This document shows, piece after piece, positions 37,896 through 45,370 of a stretch of 64,000 nucleotides of DNA (positions within the stretch are counted from its first letter, which is position 1; each line of letters starts with the position of its first letter). The DNA comes from Streptacidiphilus jeojiense (GTDB taxonomy: Bacteria; Actinomycetota; Actinomycetes; Streptomycetales; Streptomycetaceae), in assembly GCF_000719095.1 (NCBI RefSeq), contig NZ_JOEH01000006.1:1-64000 (forward strand). Reading direction: 5' to 3'. The position numbers and the translations under genes were made by a program. Under the pieces are notes generated by a model, which was given only the letters and a program-made list of their open reading frames with translations, did not search any database and was not told where the DNA came from.

Positions 37896-38803
37896 CGTCC
37901 CGCCTCCGCCCAGGTGCGCTGCGCAACCTTGCGCTGGAGTCGGTCGGCGTACCTGGTCATGGGGATGGTGATGGCGATGAACAAGAGTGCGGCGCCCAGG
38001 TAGGGGGTGTAGTTGAAGTCGTAGTCCGCGTTGATCTGGGCCACCCGCAGGGCCTCCAGCGGGCCGAGCACGGCCACCAGCGCGGTGTCCTTCTGCAGCG
38101 CGATGAAGTCGTTGAGCAGCGGCGGGACCACGGTGCGCACCGCCTGCGGCAGGATCACATGGCGCAGCGTCTGGGTCTCGTTCAGCCCCAGCGCCCTGGC
38201 GGCATTGCGCTGCGCCGGGTGCACCGAGTTCAGCCCGGCCCGGAACACCTCGGCGACATAGGCGGTGTAGGAGAGCACCAGCGCGATCACCCCGAGCACC
38301 CAGGGCTGGGTGGGGGTGCCCTGGAGCTGCAGCGCCGGCAGCCCGAAGCCGACCAGGAAGACCAGCAGCAGCGTCGGCACCCCGCGGAACACGTCCACGT
38401 AGAGCGTCGCCGCCAGCCGCAGCGGCAGCAGCCCGGGGGCCCGGGTGACCCGGACCACCGCCAGCAGCAGCCCCAGCACCAGGATCAGCACCTCGGCGAT
38501 CAGGAACATCTGGACGTTGAGCCAGAAGCCCCGCAGGATCGCCGGGAAGGTCCTGGTGAACTCGGAGTGGTCCAGGAACAGGCTGTGCACCCGGTCCCAG
38601 CCCGGCGAGGCCACCACCCCGACGACCACGACCACCACGAACCCCAGCGTGCACAGCGCGGCGATCCACTGGTCGCGCCGCTTGCGGGAACGGCGGAACC
38701 GTTCCCGCTCCTGCTGGCCGGCGCTGGGCCGGTACTCCATGTGGGCGCCGTCGTCGCCGCCTTCGCCGCTCTCGCCGCCGCTGTCCTCGATGCTGACGTC
38801 CAT
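37892..38803 (-). CDS. Polar amino-acid ABC transporter, permease
   Basis: A 303-residue inner-membrane subunit of the HisM/GlnP group. A charged cytoplasmic N-terminus (about 45 residues, acidic then Arg-rich) precedes five helices. The EAA loop reads NAARALGLNETQTLRHVILPQAVRTVVPPL, the docking segment for the ATPase, and YVDVFRGVPTLLLVFLVGFGLP is the usual second-helix block. No second permease gene accompanies it, so it presumably works as a homodimer. It lies 12 bp after the binding-protein gene. Confidence 0.93.
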   Translation of the reverse strand: MDVSIEDSGGESGEGGDDGAHMEYRPSAGQQERERFRRSRKRRDQWIAALCTLGFVVVVVVGVVASPGWDRVHSLFLDHSEFTRTFPAILRGFWLNVQMFLIAEVLILVLGLLLAVVRVTRAPGLLPLRLAATLYVDVFRGVPTLLLVFLVGFGLPALQLQGTPTQPWVLGVIALVLSYTAYVAEVFRAGLNSVHPAQRNAARALGLNETQTLRHVILPQAVRTVVPPLLNDFIALQKDTALVAVLGPLEALRVAQINADYDFNYTPYLGAALLFIAITIPMTRYADRLQRKVAQRTWAEAGR

Positions 38804-38815
38804 GGTCCGGGCCCG

Positions 38816-39727
38816 CTACTGCTTCAGCGTGGCGACGTTGGCCGAGGCCGACAGCCACTGGTCGGTGATCTTGGTGAGGGTGCCGTCGGCCTTGAGCGCG
38901 GCGATGGCCTGGTTGACGCAGCTGGTGAGCCCGCTGTCCTTCTTCAGCAGCAGCGCGAACTCCTCCGGCGTGCCGCCGGCGTAGTTGAACTGGCCGAGGA
39001 TCTTCCCGCCGGTCAGCTCGGCGCTGGCCAGGTAGAACACGGTCGGCATGTCGGTGACGATCGCGTCGATCTGGCCGTTCTGCAGCGCGTGGATCTCGTC
39101 GTTGGTGGTGTTGAAGACGCTGGGCGTCTTGGTGGGCTTGATCTCGTTCACCACGGCCTGGTAGCTGGTGGTGGCCACCTGCACGCCGATCTTGGCGTTC
39201 TTCAGCGCGCTCAGCGAGGTCGCCGTGGCGTAGCCCGACTTGTTGAGCACCAGGACGCCCTGGTTGGCGGTGTAGTAGCCGGTGGAGAAGTCCACGGCCT
39301 TGGCCCGCTGCGCGGTCGCGGAGATCTCGTTGATGTCGAAGTCGAAGTTCTTGGCGCCGGGGGCGTAGGAGTTGTCGAAGGGCTCGACGACCCACTTCAC
39401 CTGGGCGGCGCTGAAGCCCAGCTTGTCGGCCACCGCGTAGGCGACGGCGCTCTCGAAGCCCTTGCCGTTGGACGGCTTGTTGCTGTCGAACCACGGCGCG
39501 TAGGCCGGGGAGTCGGTGGCGACCGTCAGCTGCCCCTGCTTGTACAGGCTGGGGCTGCTCGTCGAGCACGAGGCGGCGACGGCGGTGGCGCCGGCACTGG
39601 TCGAGGCGCTGCCGGACGCCGCCGTCGACGCGGACGACGAGGTGGTGGACTGCGGAGCGCAGGCGGCGGCGGTCAGGGCGAGGACGGCCCCGACGGAGGC
39701 GACGAGGGCGGTACGGGCACGGGACAC
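38816..39727 (-). CDS. Amino-acid-binding lipoprotein of ABC transporter
   Basis: A 303-residue solute-binding protein. The signal peptide ends in the lipobox LTAAAC (acylated Cys about 23), followed by a Ser/Thr/Ala linker. The mature part shows the SBP_bac_3 pattern: LTVATDSPAYAPWFD, GFESAVAYAVADKLGF, FDFDINEISATAQRAKAVDFS, a TSLSALKNAKIGVQVATTSYQ hinge segment and DAIVTDMPTVFYL. Polar or charged amino acids are the likely ligands; the exact one cannot be told. It is the first gene of its operon. Confidence 0.93.
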   Translation of the reverse strand: MSRARTALVASVGAVLALTAAACAPQSTTSSSASTAASGSASTSAGATAVAASCSTSSPSLYKQGQLTVATDSPAYAPWFDSNKPSNGKGFESAVAYAVADKLGFSAAQVKWVVEPFDNSYAPGAKNFDFDINEISATAQRAKAVDFSTGYYTANQGVLVLNKSGYATATSLSALKNAKIGVQVATTSYQAVVNEIKPTKTPSVFNTTNDEIHALQNGQIDAIVTDMPTVFYLASAELTGGKILGQFNYAGGTPEEFALLLKKDSGLTSCVNQAIAALKADGTLTKITDQWLSASANVATLKQ

Positions 39728-40040
39728 GGGGATGTTCCTTTGCGATGGGGTCCGGAAGAACGGCGCACGGTCGGCGTGGCGGGAGCCGGGTTCAGCACAC
39801 GGGCGCTCAGCGACAGAGACCTCAGCGACAGAGGTCGGTGGAGCAGCGCTCGTGGTCCACGTGGCGGCGGCGTATCAGCGGAGAGGTTCCGGACATTCAT
39901 CGAGCATTTCGGTCGGTGCGGTGCCCTGTCAATCGCGTCGGCTACGTTTCAGTAACGCCGGGACAACATGTCAGCTGGTGAGACGCCGCAGGTGGCGGCC
40001 CTGCCATGAGTCCGGCGACGCGGCGGCCGGGGGCCGGCGG
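39728..40040. other. Intergenic region with a short direct repeat
   Basis: About 310 bp with no convincing gene. It holds the promoter of the minus-strand amino-acid ABC operon and the tail of the SnoaL-type gene's transcript. CTCAGCGACAGAG occurs twice, at 39806-39818 and 39821-39833, a spacing of 15 bp, which could be a tandem binding site. Confidence 0.45.
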
Positions 40041-40493
40041 TCACCGTCCGGCCTGTGCGGGCGATTCCAGCGCGGCCACCAGCGCGGGCAGTTGGCCGGT
40101 CGCCAGGGCGATCACCGGGTGGTTGTGGAAGTCCCGGCTGGCCGCGATCAGACCGTCCCGGACGGTGAGGATCTGCACATTGGCCACGTCGAAGCTGCGA
40201 CCGGTCGAGCTGACCCGTCCGTGGTAGTCGAACTCGGCGACGATCACCTCGGGGTCGGCGGTCCGGTGCACCCGGACGTTGCGCGCCTCCATCTCGACGC
40301 CGGCGTCGGTGGCGGTGGCGAAGTGGGCACGCAGCTGTTCGCGGCCCTCGATCCTGGCCGGGGCGGGCAGTGCGAAGGGGATCTCGACCACGGTGTCCTC
40401 GGCGTAGAGGTCGGCGATCTGCTCCCAGCGGCCGGCCGAGATGTGGCCGATCAGGGCTTCGAACGCCTGGTGCGGGGTGGCTGCTGCGGACAT
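40041..40493 (-). CDS. SnoaL-like/NTF2-fold protein
   Basis: A 150-residue protein with the alpha+beta barrel of the NTF2 superfamily: a helical start (PHQAFEALIGHISAGRWEQIADLYAEDTVVEIPF), then ARIEGREQLRAHFA, and strands ending VIVAEFDYHGRVSSTGRSFDVANVQILTVRDG with a ASRDFHNHPVIAL close. Such proteins act as isomerases, hydrolases or ligand-binding domains; nothing fixes the substrate. Start ATG at 40493 follows GGAGGAG. It is divergent from a TetR gene with paired operators between them, so it is probably that repressor's target. Confidence 0.88.
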   Translation of the reverse strand: MSAAATPHQAFEALIGHISAGRWEQIADLYAEDTVVEIPFALPAPARIEGREQLRAHFATATDAGVEMEARNVRVHRTADPEVIVAEFDYHGRVSSTGRSFDVANVQILTVRDGLIAASRDFHNHPVIALATGQLPALVAALESPAQAGR

Positions 40494-40517
40494 GGCTCCT
40501 CCAGCTGTGGATAGAAT

Positions 40518-40560
40518 CGGAGTTGTGACTCCGATTGAACGATACGGACTGGTTACTCCG
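40518..40560. promoter_or_regulatory. Twin TetR operator sites between SnoaL and TetR genes
   Basis: CGGAGTTGTGACTCCG (40518-40533) sits in a perfect 9-4-9 inverted repeat (40515-40536). CGGACTGGTTACTCCG (40545-40560) matches it at 13 of 16 positions. The centres are 27 bp apart, placing two dimers nearly on the same helix face across the divergent promoters. Confidence 0.65.
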
Positions 40561-40592
40561 TTTGTCCATGCTTTCGCGGGACGTGGTGCCCG

Positions 40593-41162
40593 ATGACGCC
40601 CGATCGGCCACTGCGCGCCGACGCCCGGCGCAATCGGGAGCGGCTGCTGGCGGTGGCCGAGGAGGTCTTCGCCGCTCGGGGGACCGGGGCGTCCACCGAG
40701 GAGATCGCCCGTCAGGCCGGCGTCGGCATCGGCACCGTCTTCCGGCACTTCCCCACCAAGGAGGCGCTGCTGGCTGCGGTCTTCCTGGGACGGCTCGAAC
40801 GGCTGGGGGAGCGGGCCAGGGAACTGTCGGCGGCGGCCGAGCCGGGGCCCGCGTTCTTCGGGTTCTTCGCCCTGGTGGTCGACCAGGCGTCGGCGAAGAA
40901 CGCCTTCGCCGACGCCCTGGAGCAGGCCGGGGTGGACGTCGAGGGGGTGACCTCCGGGGTCTCCGGGCAGCTGGGCGAGGCGCTGGGGGAGCTGCTGCAC
41001 CGGGCCCAGGAGGACGGAGCGGTCCGCGCCGACCTTGGTGTCGCCGAGCTCAAGGCGCTGCTGGTCGGAGCGTCCAGGGCGGTGGAGTTCGCCGGCGACC
41101 CGGAGACCCGGGCCCGCACCCTCGCGGTGTTCCTGGACGGGCTGCGGCCGACCTCCGGTTGA
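40593..41162 (+). CDS. TetR-family regulator
   Basis: A 189-residue regulator. The DNA-binding domain (about 8-55) reads RADARRNRERLLAVAEEVFAARGTGASTEEIARQAGVGIGTVFRHFPTKEALL, with a well-kept recognition helix. The rest is a helical C-terminal domain with an SSVxx-type LGVAELKALLVGASRAVE segment. It is divergent from the SnoaL gene, separated by two matching operators, so it probably represses both. The inducer is unknown. Confidence 0.88.
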   Translation: MTPDRPLRADARRNRERLLAVAEEVFAARGTGASTEEIARQAGVGIGTVFRHFPTKEALLAAVFLGRLERLGERARELSAAAEPGPAFFGFFALVVDQASAKNAFADALEQAGVDVEGVTSGVSGQLGEALGELLHRAQEDGAVRADLGVAELKALLVGASRAVEFAGDPETRARTLAVFLDGLRPTSG

Positions 41163-41172
41163 GCGGGCGTCC

Positions 41173-41613
41173 TCAGCCGGGCCACTCCTGCTTGTGCCCG
41201 AAGCCCTTCCCGTTGTCGATCAGCCGCAGCCAGTCGGGCCGCAGGGCCCACAGGTCGGTGCGCCGCAGCGCCTCGCCGAGCCGCGGGTCGGTGCCGACGA
41301 AGGGGAAGCGGTCGAGGTAGGCCGCCCAGCCGGCGTCGCGCTGCGCACCCGTCAGCAGCACGCACCTGCCCCGGCCCTGAAGGCCCGTCAGCGACAGCCA
41401 GTCCTGCCCGTCCGCCTGCGCGGTGAACGCCACCGAGCCGTCGGCGGCCAGCGCGCCGCCGTGGCGGGTGCTGCGGGAGGTGACCAGCACCAGCGAGCCG
41501 TCCGGCGCGCAGGCGTAGAGCACGGCGCAGGCGCCGGGGCCCTGGGCGTCGGCGTAGGCGAGGGTGAGCGTGGTGTGCGCGGCCAGCGCGGCACGGATCT
41601 CGGGCGGGTACAC
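41173..41613 (-). CDS. Pyridoxamine 5'-phosphate oxidase-fold protein (YhbP/UPF0306-like)
   Basis: A split-barrel flavin-type protein of about 146 residues. Blocks such as PEIRAALAAHTTLTLAYADAQGPGACAVLYA, SLVLVTSRSTRHGGALAADGSVAFTAQADGQDWLSLTGLQGRGRCVLL and the tail YLDRFPFV...LRRTDLWALRPDWLRLIDN match the PNPOx-like YhbP group, of unknown function. The start is uncertain: GTG at 41613 gives the family length; an ATG at 41718 adds 35 residues rich in Arg/Pro that look untranslated. It is convergent with the TetR gene and divergent from the ABC-2-like exporter. Confidence 0.72.
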   Translation of the reverse strand: MYPPEIRAALAAHTTLTLAYADAQGPGACAVLYACAPDGSLVLVTSRSTRHGGALAADGSVAFTAQADGQDWLSLTGLQGRGRCVLLTGAQRDAGWAAYLDRFPFVGTDPRLGEALRRTDLWALRPDWLRLIDNGKGFGHKQEWPG

Positions 41614-41747
41614 GGCGACCCATCCAATCAGACGCCCGCTCGGCCAGTCGGGTAGAACCGCCGTGCGCGGCCGGGCGGGGCGCCGGGTCCCGGCGCCGGC
41701 AGCGGTTACGTTGCCCAAGGCCGATCGCCTATGCCCCCTGGAGCGCC

Positions 41748-43058
41748 ATGTCTTCCCCTCTCCCTCCCGCGGACCGGCCGCGGCCGGGGCAGGTGCGCCC
41801 GCTCCAGGTGCTGCGCAACCCGAAGATCTGGATGTTCCCCACCACCATCGTGTCGCTGGTGGTGGTGGGGCTCTCGATCTTCTACATGGGCGGCATCGTC
41901 AACCCCAACGGGAACCTGCACCGGCTGCCGGTCGGGCTGGTCAACGCCGACCGCGGTGCGGTGGTGTCCGGCCGGCAGACCGTCCTCGGCGCGCAGATCA
42001 CCGACTCCATCGCCACCGCCGCCGACCCGAAGCGGCAGGCGTCCTGGCGGCGACTGGACCAGGCCGAGGCCCAGGACCAGTTGGCCTCGGGCAAGCTGGA
42101 CGGAGTCCTGGAGGTGCCGCCCGGCTTCACCGCGGCGGTGGCCGCGCTCGGCGGCACCGGTACCGCGAACCCGGCGCGGCCCACGCTGAACGTGCTCACC
42201 AATCCGGGGGTGGGCAGCCTGGCCTCGTCCTTCGCCAGCACCATCAACCAGACCGCCGCCCACCAGGCCTCGCTGGAGCTGGGAAAGACCCTGACCGCCA
42301 CCGCGCCGACCGTGGCCGACGGCAGCGCCAGCAGCGCCACCCGGCTGCTGCTGGCCGACCCGATCGCGGTCTCGGTCCAGGTCGGTCATCCGATCGGGAC
42401 GCACAGCGGGCTGGGGCTGACCGCCTTCTACTACACCCTGCTGTTGGTGCTCGCCGGTTTCATGGGCGGCAATGTCATCAGCAACGGCGTGGACGTGGGC
42501 CTCGGCTACGCGGACAGCGAGATCGGCCCCTGGCACACCCGCCGGCCGGTGGTGCCGATCAACCGCACCCGGACGCTGCTGGTCAAGTGGGCCATGTCGG
42601 TGGCCGTCGCCGCGCTCACCTCGGGGCTGATCCTGCTGGTCTGCGTGGTGCTGCTGGGCATGGACGCCTCGCACCTGTGGCTGCTGTGGCTGTTCTCGTT
42701 CTGCGCCAGCGCCACCGTGGGCCTCGGGGTGCAGTCCATCAACGCCGCCTTCGGCGGCATCGGACAACTCGTCAGCATGTTCGTCTTCATCGTGCTGGCG
42801 CTGCCCTCCTCCGGCGCGACCATCCCGCTGGAGGCGCTGCCCGGCTTCTACCGCTGGCTGGCGGTGTTCGAGCCGATGCGGCAACTGAGCGGCGGGCTGC
42901 GGGCCATCCTCTACTTCGACGCCCGCGCCGATGCGGGCCTCACCCGCGCCTGGATCATGATCGCCATCGGAGTGGTGGTCGCCCTCGGCTTCGGTCTGGC
43001 CGCCGCCTCGTACTACGACCGCAAGGGCCTGCACCGGATGGTTCCGGAGACCTCGTAG
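41748..43058 (+). CDS. DUF3533/ABC-2-type membrane exporter subunit
   Basis: A 436-residue membrane protein. One helix (about 29-50, MFPTTIVSLVVVGLSIFYMGGIV) leads to a long extracytoplasmic domain (about 50-225) with PVGLVNADRGA, typical of the YhgE/Pip and DUF3533 (SNG1-like) group. Five or six helices follow (about 225-425), including FYYTLLLVLAGFMGGNVI and LALPSSGATIPLEALPGFY. Such proteins are linked to export or cell-envelope processes. It is followed by a MarR gene behind twin operators, which may regulate it, although the operators lie after its stop. No ATPase gene is next to it. Confidence 0.8.
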   Translation: MSSPLPPADRPRPGQVRPLQVLRNPKIWMFPTTIVSLVVVGLSIFYMGGIVNPNGNLHRLPVGLVNADRGAVVSGRQTVLGAQITDSIATAADPKRQASWRRLDQAEAQDQLASGKLDGVLEVPPGFTAAVAALGGTGTANPARPTLNVLTNPGVGSLASSFASTINQTAAHQASLELGKTLTATAPTVADGSASSATRLLLADPIAVSVQVGHPIGTHSGLGLTAFYYTLLLVLAGFMGGNVISNGVDVGLGYADSEIGPWHTRRPVVPINRTRTLLVKWAMSVAVAALTSGLILLVCVVLLGMDASHLWLLWLFSFCASATVGLGVQSINAAFGGIGQLVSMFVFIVLALPSSGATIPLEALPGFYRWLAVFEPMRQLSGGLRAILYFDARADAGLTRAWIMIAIGVVVALGFGLAAASYYDRKGLHRMVPETS

Positions 43059-43104
43059 CGGCGGCACCCGGATCGGAGTCCGCGTCGCCCCCTTGCCCGT
43101 TTAC

Positions 43105-43131
43105 TATGCGTGCATATAGTATGTGAGCATA
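43105..43131. promoter_or_regulatory. Twin MarR-type operator palindromes
   Basis: TATGC-GT-GCATA (43105-43116) is a perfect palindrome, and TATGT-GA-GCATA (43120-43131) repeats it with two changes, 15 bp away. The AT-rich pair lies just upstream of the MarR start at 43159 and stands out from the GC-rich background. Confidence 0.6.
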
Positions 43132-43158
43132 GATAGTCGAGGCGAGAGGATCGCGACG

Positions 43159-43605
43159 ATGAGTCACCCCACCCCCAGCGGTCCGGACGACAGTCCGGGC
43201 TTCCTGCTCTGGCGGGTCAGCCTGGGCTGGCAGCGGCGGATGGCCGCGGTGCTGAAGCCGCTCGGGCTGACGCATCCGCAGTTCGTGCTGCTGGCCTCGG
43301 CCGGCTGGCTGGCCGGGCAGGGCGGTCCGGCCACCCAGCGCGGGCTGGCCGACCACGCCGGGACCGACCCGATGACCACCAGCCAGGTGCTGCGCACGCT
43401 GGAGGCCAAGGGGCTGCTGGAGCGGCTGGAGGACCCGGCCGACGCCCGCGCCAAGCGGATCAGCCTCACGGCCGCGGGCCGGGAACTGCTCACCGTCGCC
43501 GTACCGGCCGTCGAGAGGACCGACGCCGAGTTCTTCGCCCAGGTGCCGCGCGCGGACGCGATCGGCCTGCTCACTTCTCTTCTGAAAGAGGCGAAACGGA
43601 CATGA
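43159..43605 (+). CDS. MarR-family regulator
   Basis: A 148-residue winged-helix regulator: SLGWQRRMAAVLKPLGLTHPQFVLLASAGWL as dimerisation and first helices, then TQRGLADHAGTDPMTTSQVLRTLEAKGLLERLEDPADARAKRISLTAAG, the recognition helix and wing with the conserved D-x-R. ATG at 43159 follows GAGAGG. An in-frame upstream start at 43123 would place the operator inside the coding region. It overlaps the glycosylase gene by 4 bp, so the two form an operon, probably autorepressed through the twin palindromes. Confidence 0.9.
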   Translation: MSHPTPSGPDDSPGFLLWRVSLGWQRRMAAVLKPLGLTHPQFVLLASAGWLAGQGGPATQRGLADHAGTDPMTTSQVLRTLEAKGLLERLEDPADARAKRISLTAAGRELLTVAVPAVERTDAEFFAQVPRADAIGLLTSLLKEAKRT

Positions 43606-44480
43606 GCCACACCACCGAACTCACCCTGACGGCACGTCAGCCCTTCGACTTCGCCGCCTCGCTGGGGTTCCTCCGCACCTTCCCGGCGATGACCGGCGAA
43701 CAGGACGCCGGGGACCGGGCCCTGGTCAAGGCCGTCCGCGCGGGCGGTCTGACCATGGCCGCGACGATCGCCGCGGTCGAGTCCGGAGTGCGGGTCGGCC
43801 TCAGCGCGGACCAGCCGATCGCCCCGGCGGCCGCCGCTGCCGCCGGCGAGCAGATCTCGTTCTTCCTCGGGCTCGACGACGACCTCACCGGGCTCTACCG
43901 GACCGCCGAGTCCGACCCGCCGTTCGCGGCGGTGGTGCGGCGGCTGCACGGCTACCACCAGGTCAAGTTCCCGACCCCGCTGGAGCTGCTGTGCTGGTCG
44001 ATCCTGTGCCAGCGGACACCCATCGCCAGAGCCAGGGCGGTCAAGCAGACCCTGACCGAGTCGTTCGGCAACTCGGTCACCCTGGCGGGGCGTCAACTGT
44101 GGGCCTTCCCGGACCTGGAACAGCTGCTGACGCTCACTCAGGAGGAGTTGGCCGCCCTGGTCGGCAACCCGCGCAAGGCCGACTACCTCCACCGGTCGCT
44201 GCGCGGCTGGGCCGAACTCGACCAGGACTTCCTGCGCACCGGCCCCTACCAGCAGGTCGAGCAGGAGCTGCTGGCCCTGCCCGGCATCGGGCCCTGGTCG
44301 GCGACCTTCCTGCTGATCCGCGGCCTGGGCCGGATGGAGCGGGCGCCCATCGAACCGAGCCTGCTCAAGGCCGCCGCCCGGGTCTACGACCGTGCCCTCA
44401 CCGAGTCCGACCTCGCCGCCCTGGCCGCGCCGTACGGAACCTCGCAGGGCTACTGGGCCCACTACCTCCGCGCCGCGTGA
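43602..44480 (+). CDS. HhH-type DNA-3-methyladenine glycosylase-like protein with altered active site
   Basis: A 292-residue protein with the AlkA layout: an N-terminal beta domain, a helical region with HGYHQVKFPTPLELLCWSILCQRTPI, and a helix-hairpin-helix LPGIGPWSATFLLIRGLGRM (226-245) that binds the DNA backbone. In AlkA/MutY relatives a catalytic Asp follows about 22 residues after GIG. Here the equivalent stretch reads RAPIEPSLLKAA, with Glu251-Pro252-Ser253 and no Asp. The protein may use Glu251, have shifted specificity, or bind without excising. It is cotranscribed with MarR, an unusual partner, which hints at inducible DNA-damage response. Confidence 0.8.
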   Translation: MSHTTELTLTARQPFDFAASLGFLRTFPAMTGEQDAGDRALVKAVRAGGLTMAATIAAVESGVRVGLSADQPIAPAAAAAAGEQISFFLGLDDDLTGLYRTAESDPPFAAVVRRLHGYHQVKFPTPLELLCWSILCQRTPIARARAVKQTLTESFGNSVTLAGRQLWAFPDLEQLLTLTQEELAALVGNPRKADYLHRSLRGWAELDQDFLRTGPYQQVEQELLALPGIGPWSATFLLIRGLGRMERAPIEPSLLKAAARVYDRALTESDLAALAAPYGTSQGYWAHYLRAA

Positions 44481-44641
44481 CCCCGGACGGCGTCAGCTCC
44501 GGTAGGGGCGCGCGGCCGATCGCGCCCGCCTCCCCGGCGGCCGTGCGCAACCGTGCGCCGGGGAGTTGACGGGCACGACGTTTCGCGGCCATTCAGTTCG
44601 AGCACTAACTCTTTGCCGTCGGAGGCAACGGAGAGGTGTTC

Positions 44642-45367
44642 ATGAAAGACAGTACAAGAGCATACTGGCTCGAATTCAACAGACCGCTCGAGGGCCGGGT
44701 CGACTACATGTACCTGGACGTCAAGGGCCTTGTCAGCACGGGCGTCGGCAATCTGATCGACGCCACCCGGGCTCCGCTCACCGCACCCACCGACGCGGAG
44801 CGGGCCCAGTCCCACGCCATCGCCGAAGGGCTCGACTGGCACGACTCGGACGGTAGTTCGGCTACGGCCGAGGTCGTGGACGGTGCCTGGGACACCGTCA
44901 AGGCCCGCATGGACCTGGCGTCCCACGGCGGCGGGGCCTTCCGGGACCTGACCACCCTCCGGCTGACCGACGACGAGATCGACCGGGTGGTGTTCGCCAA
45001 GCTCGACGAGATGGAGTCCGTGCTGAAGGGCCGCACCCCCTTCGCGGACTACGACAACTGGCCCGCCGACGCCCAGCTCGGGCTGCTCAGCATGGCCTGG
45101 GGCATGGGCCCGGCTTTCGACTTCCCCCGGTTCCAGGGCTTCGTGGCAGCGGGTGACTGGGCCTCCGCTGCTGACGAGTGCCGGTTCAACCCCGAGGTCG
45201 GCACCATCGTCCTGCGCAACGACCGCGACCAGCAGCTGTTCCGCAACGCCGCGGCGGTGCTGGCCGGCGGCTACGACCCGGAGGTGCTGGTCTTCCCGGC
45301 GACGGAGCCGTCCGGGACCAGGCCGACGGACCCTCAGCCCGAACCGTCCAGCACCGAGGGGATCTAG
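44642..45367 (+). CDS. Lysozyme-like (GH24/T4-type) protein
   Basis: A 241-residue protein whose N-terminus reads PLEGRVDYMYLDVKGLVSTGVGNLID. Glu17, Asp26 and Thr33 stand in nearly the spacing of the T4-lysozyme triad (Glu11, Asp20, Thr26), and YLD...STGVGN matches the beta-hairpin of the fold. The helical rest contains WPADAQLGLLSMAWGMGPAF, as in the C-terminal lobe. No signal peptide is visible, so export, if any, must be by another route. The C-terminal 25 residues are a Pro/Ser/Glu-rich tail. ATG at 44642 follows GGAGAGG. It is the first of three closely spaced genes. The homology is by motif only. Confidence 0.7.
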   Translation: MKDSTRAYWLEFNRPLEGRVDYMYLDVKGLVSTGVGNLIDATRAPLTAPTDAERAQSHAIAEGLDWHDSDGSSATAEVVDGAWDTVKARMDLASHGGGAFRDLTTLRLTDDEIDRVVFAKLDEMESVLKGRTPFADYDNWPADAQLGLLSMAWGMGPAFDFPRFQGFVAAGDWASAADECRFNPEVGTIVLRNDRDQQLFRNAAAVLAGGYDPEVLVFPATEPSGTRPTDPQPEPSSTEGI

Positions 45368-45370
45368 CGC

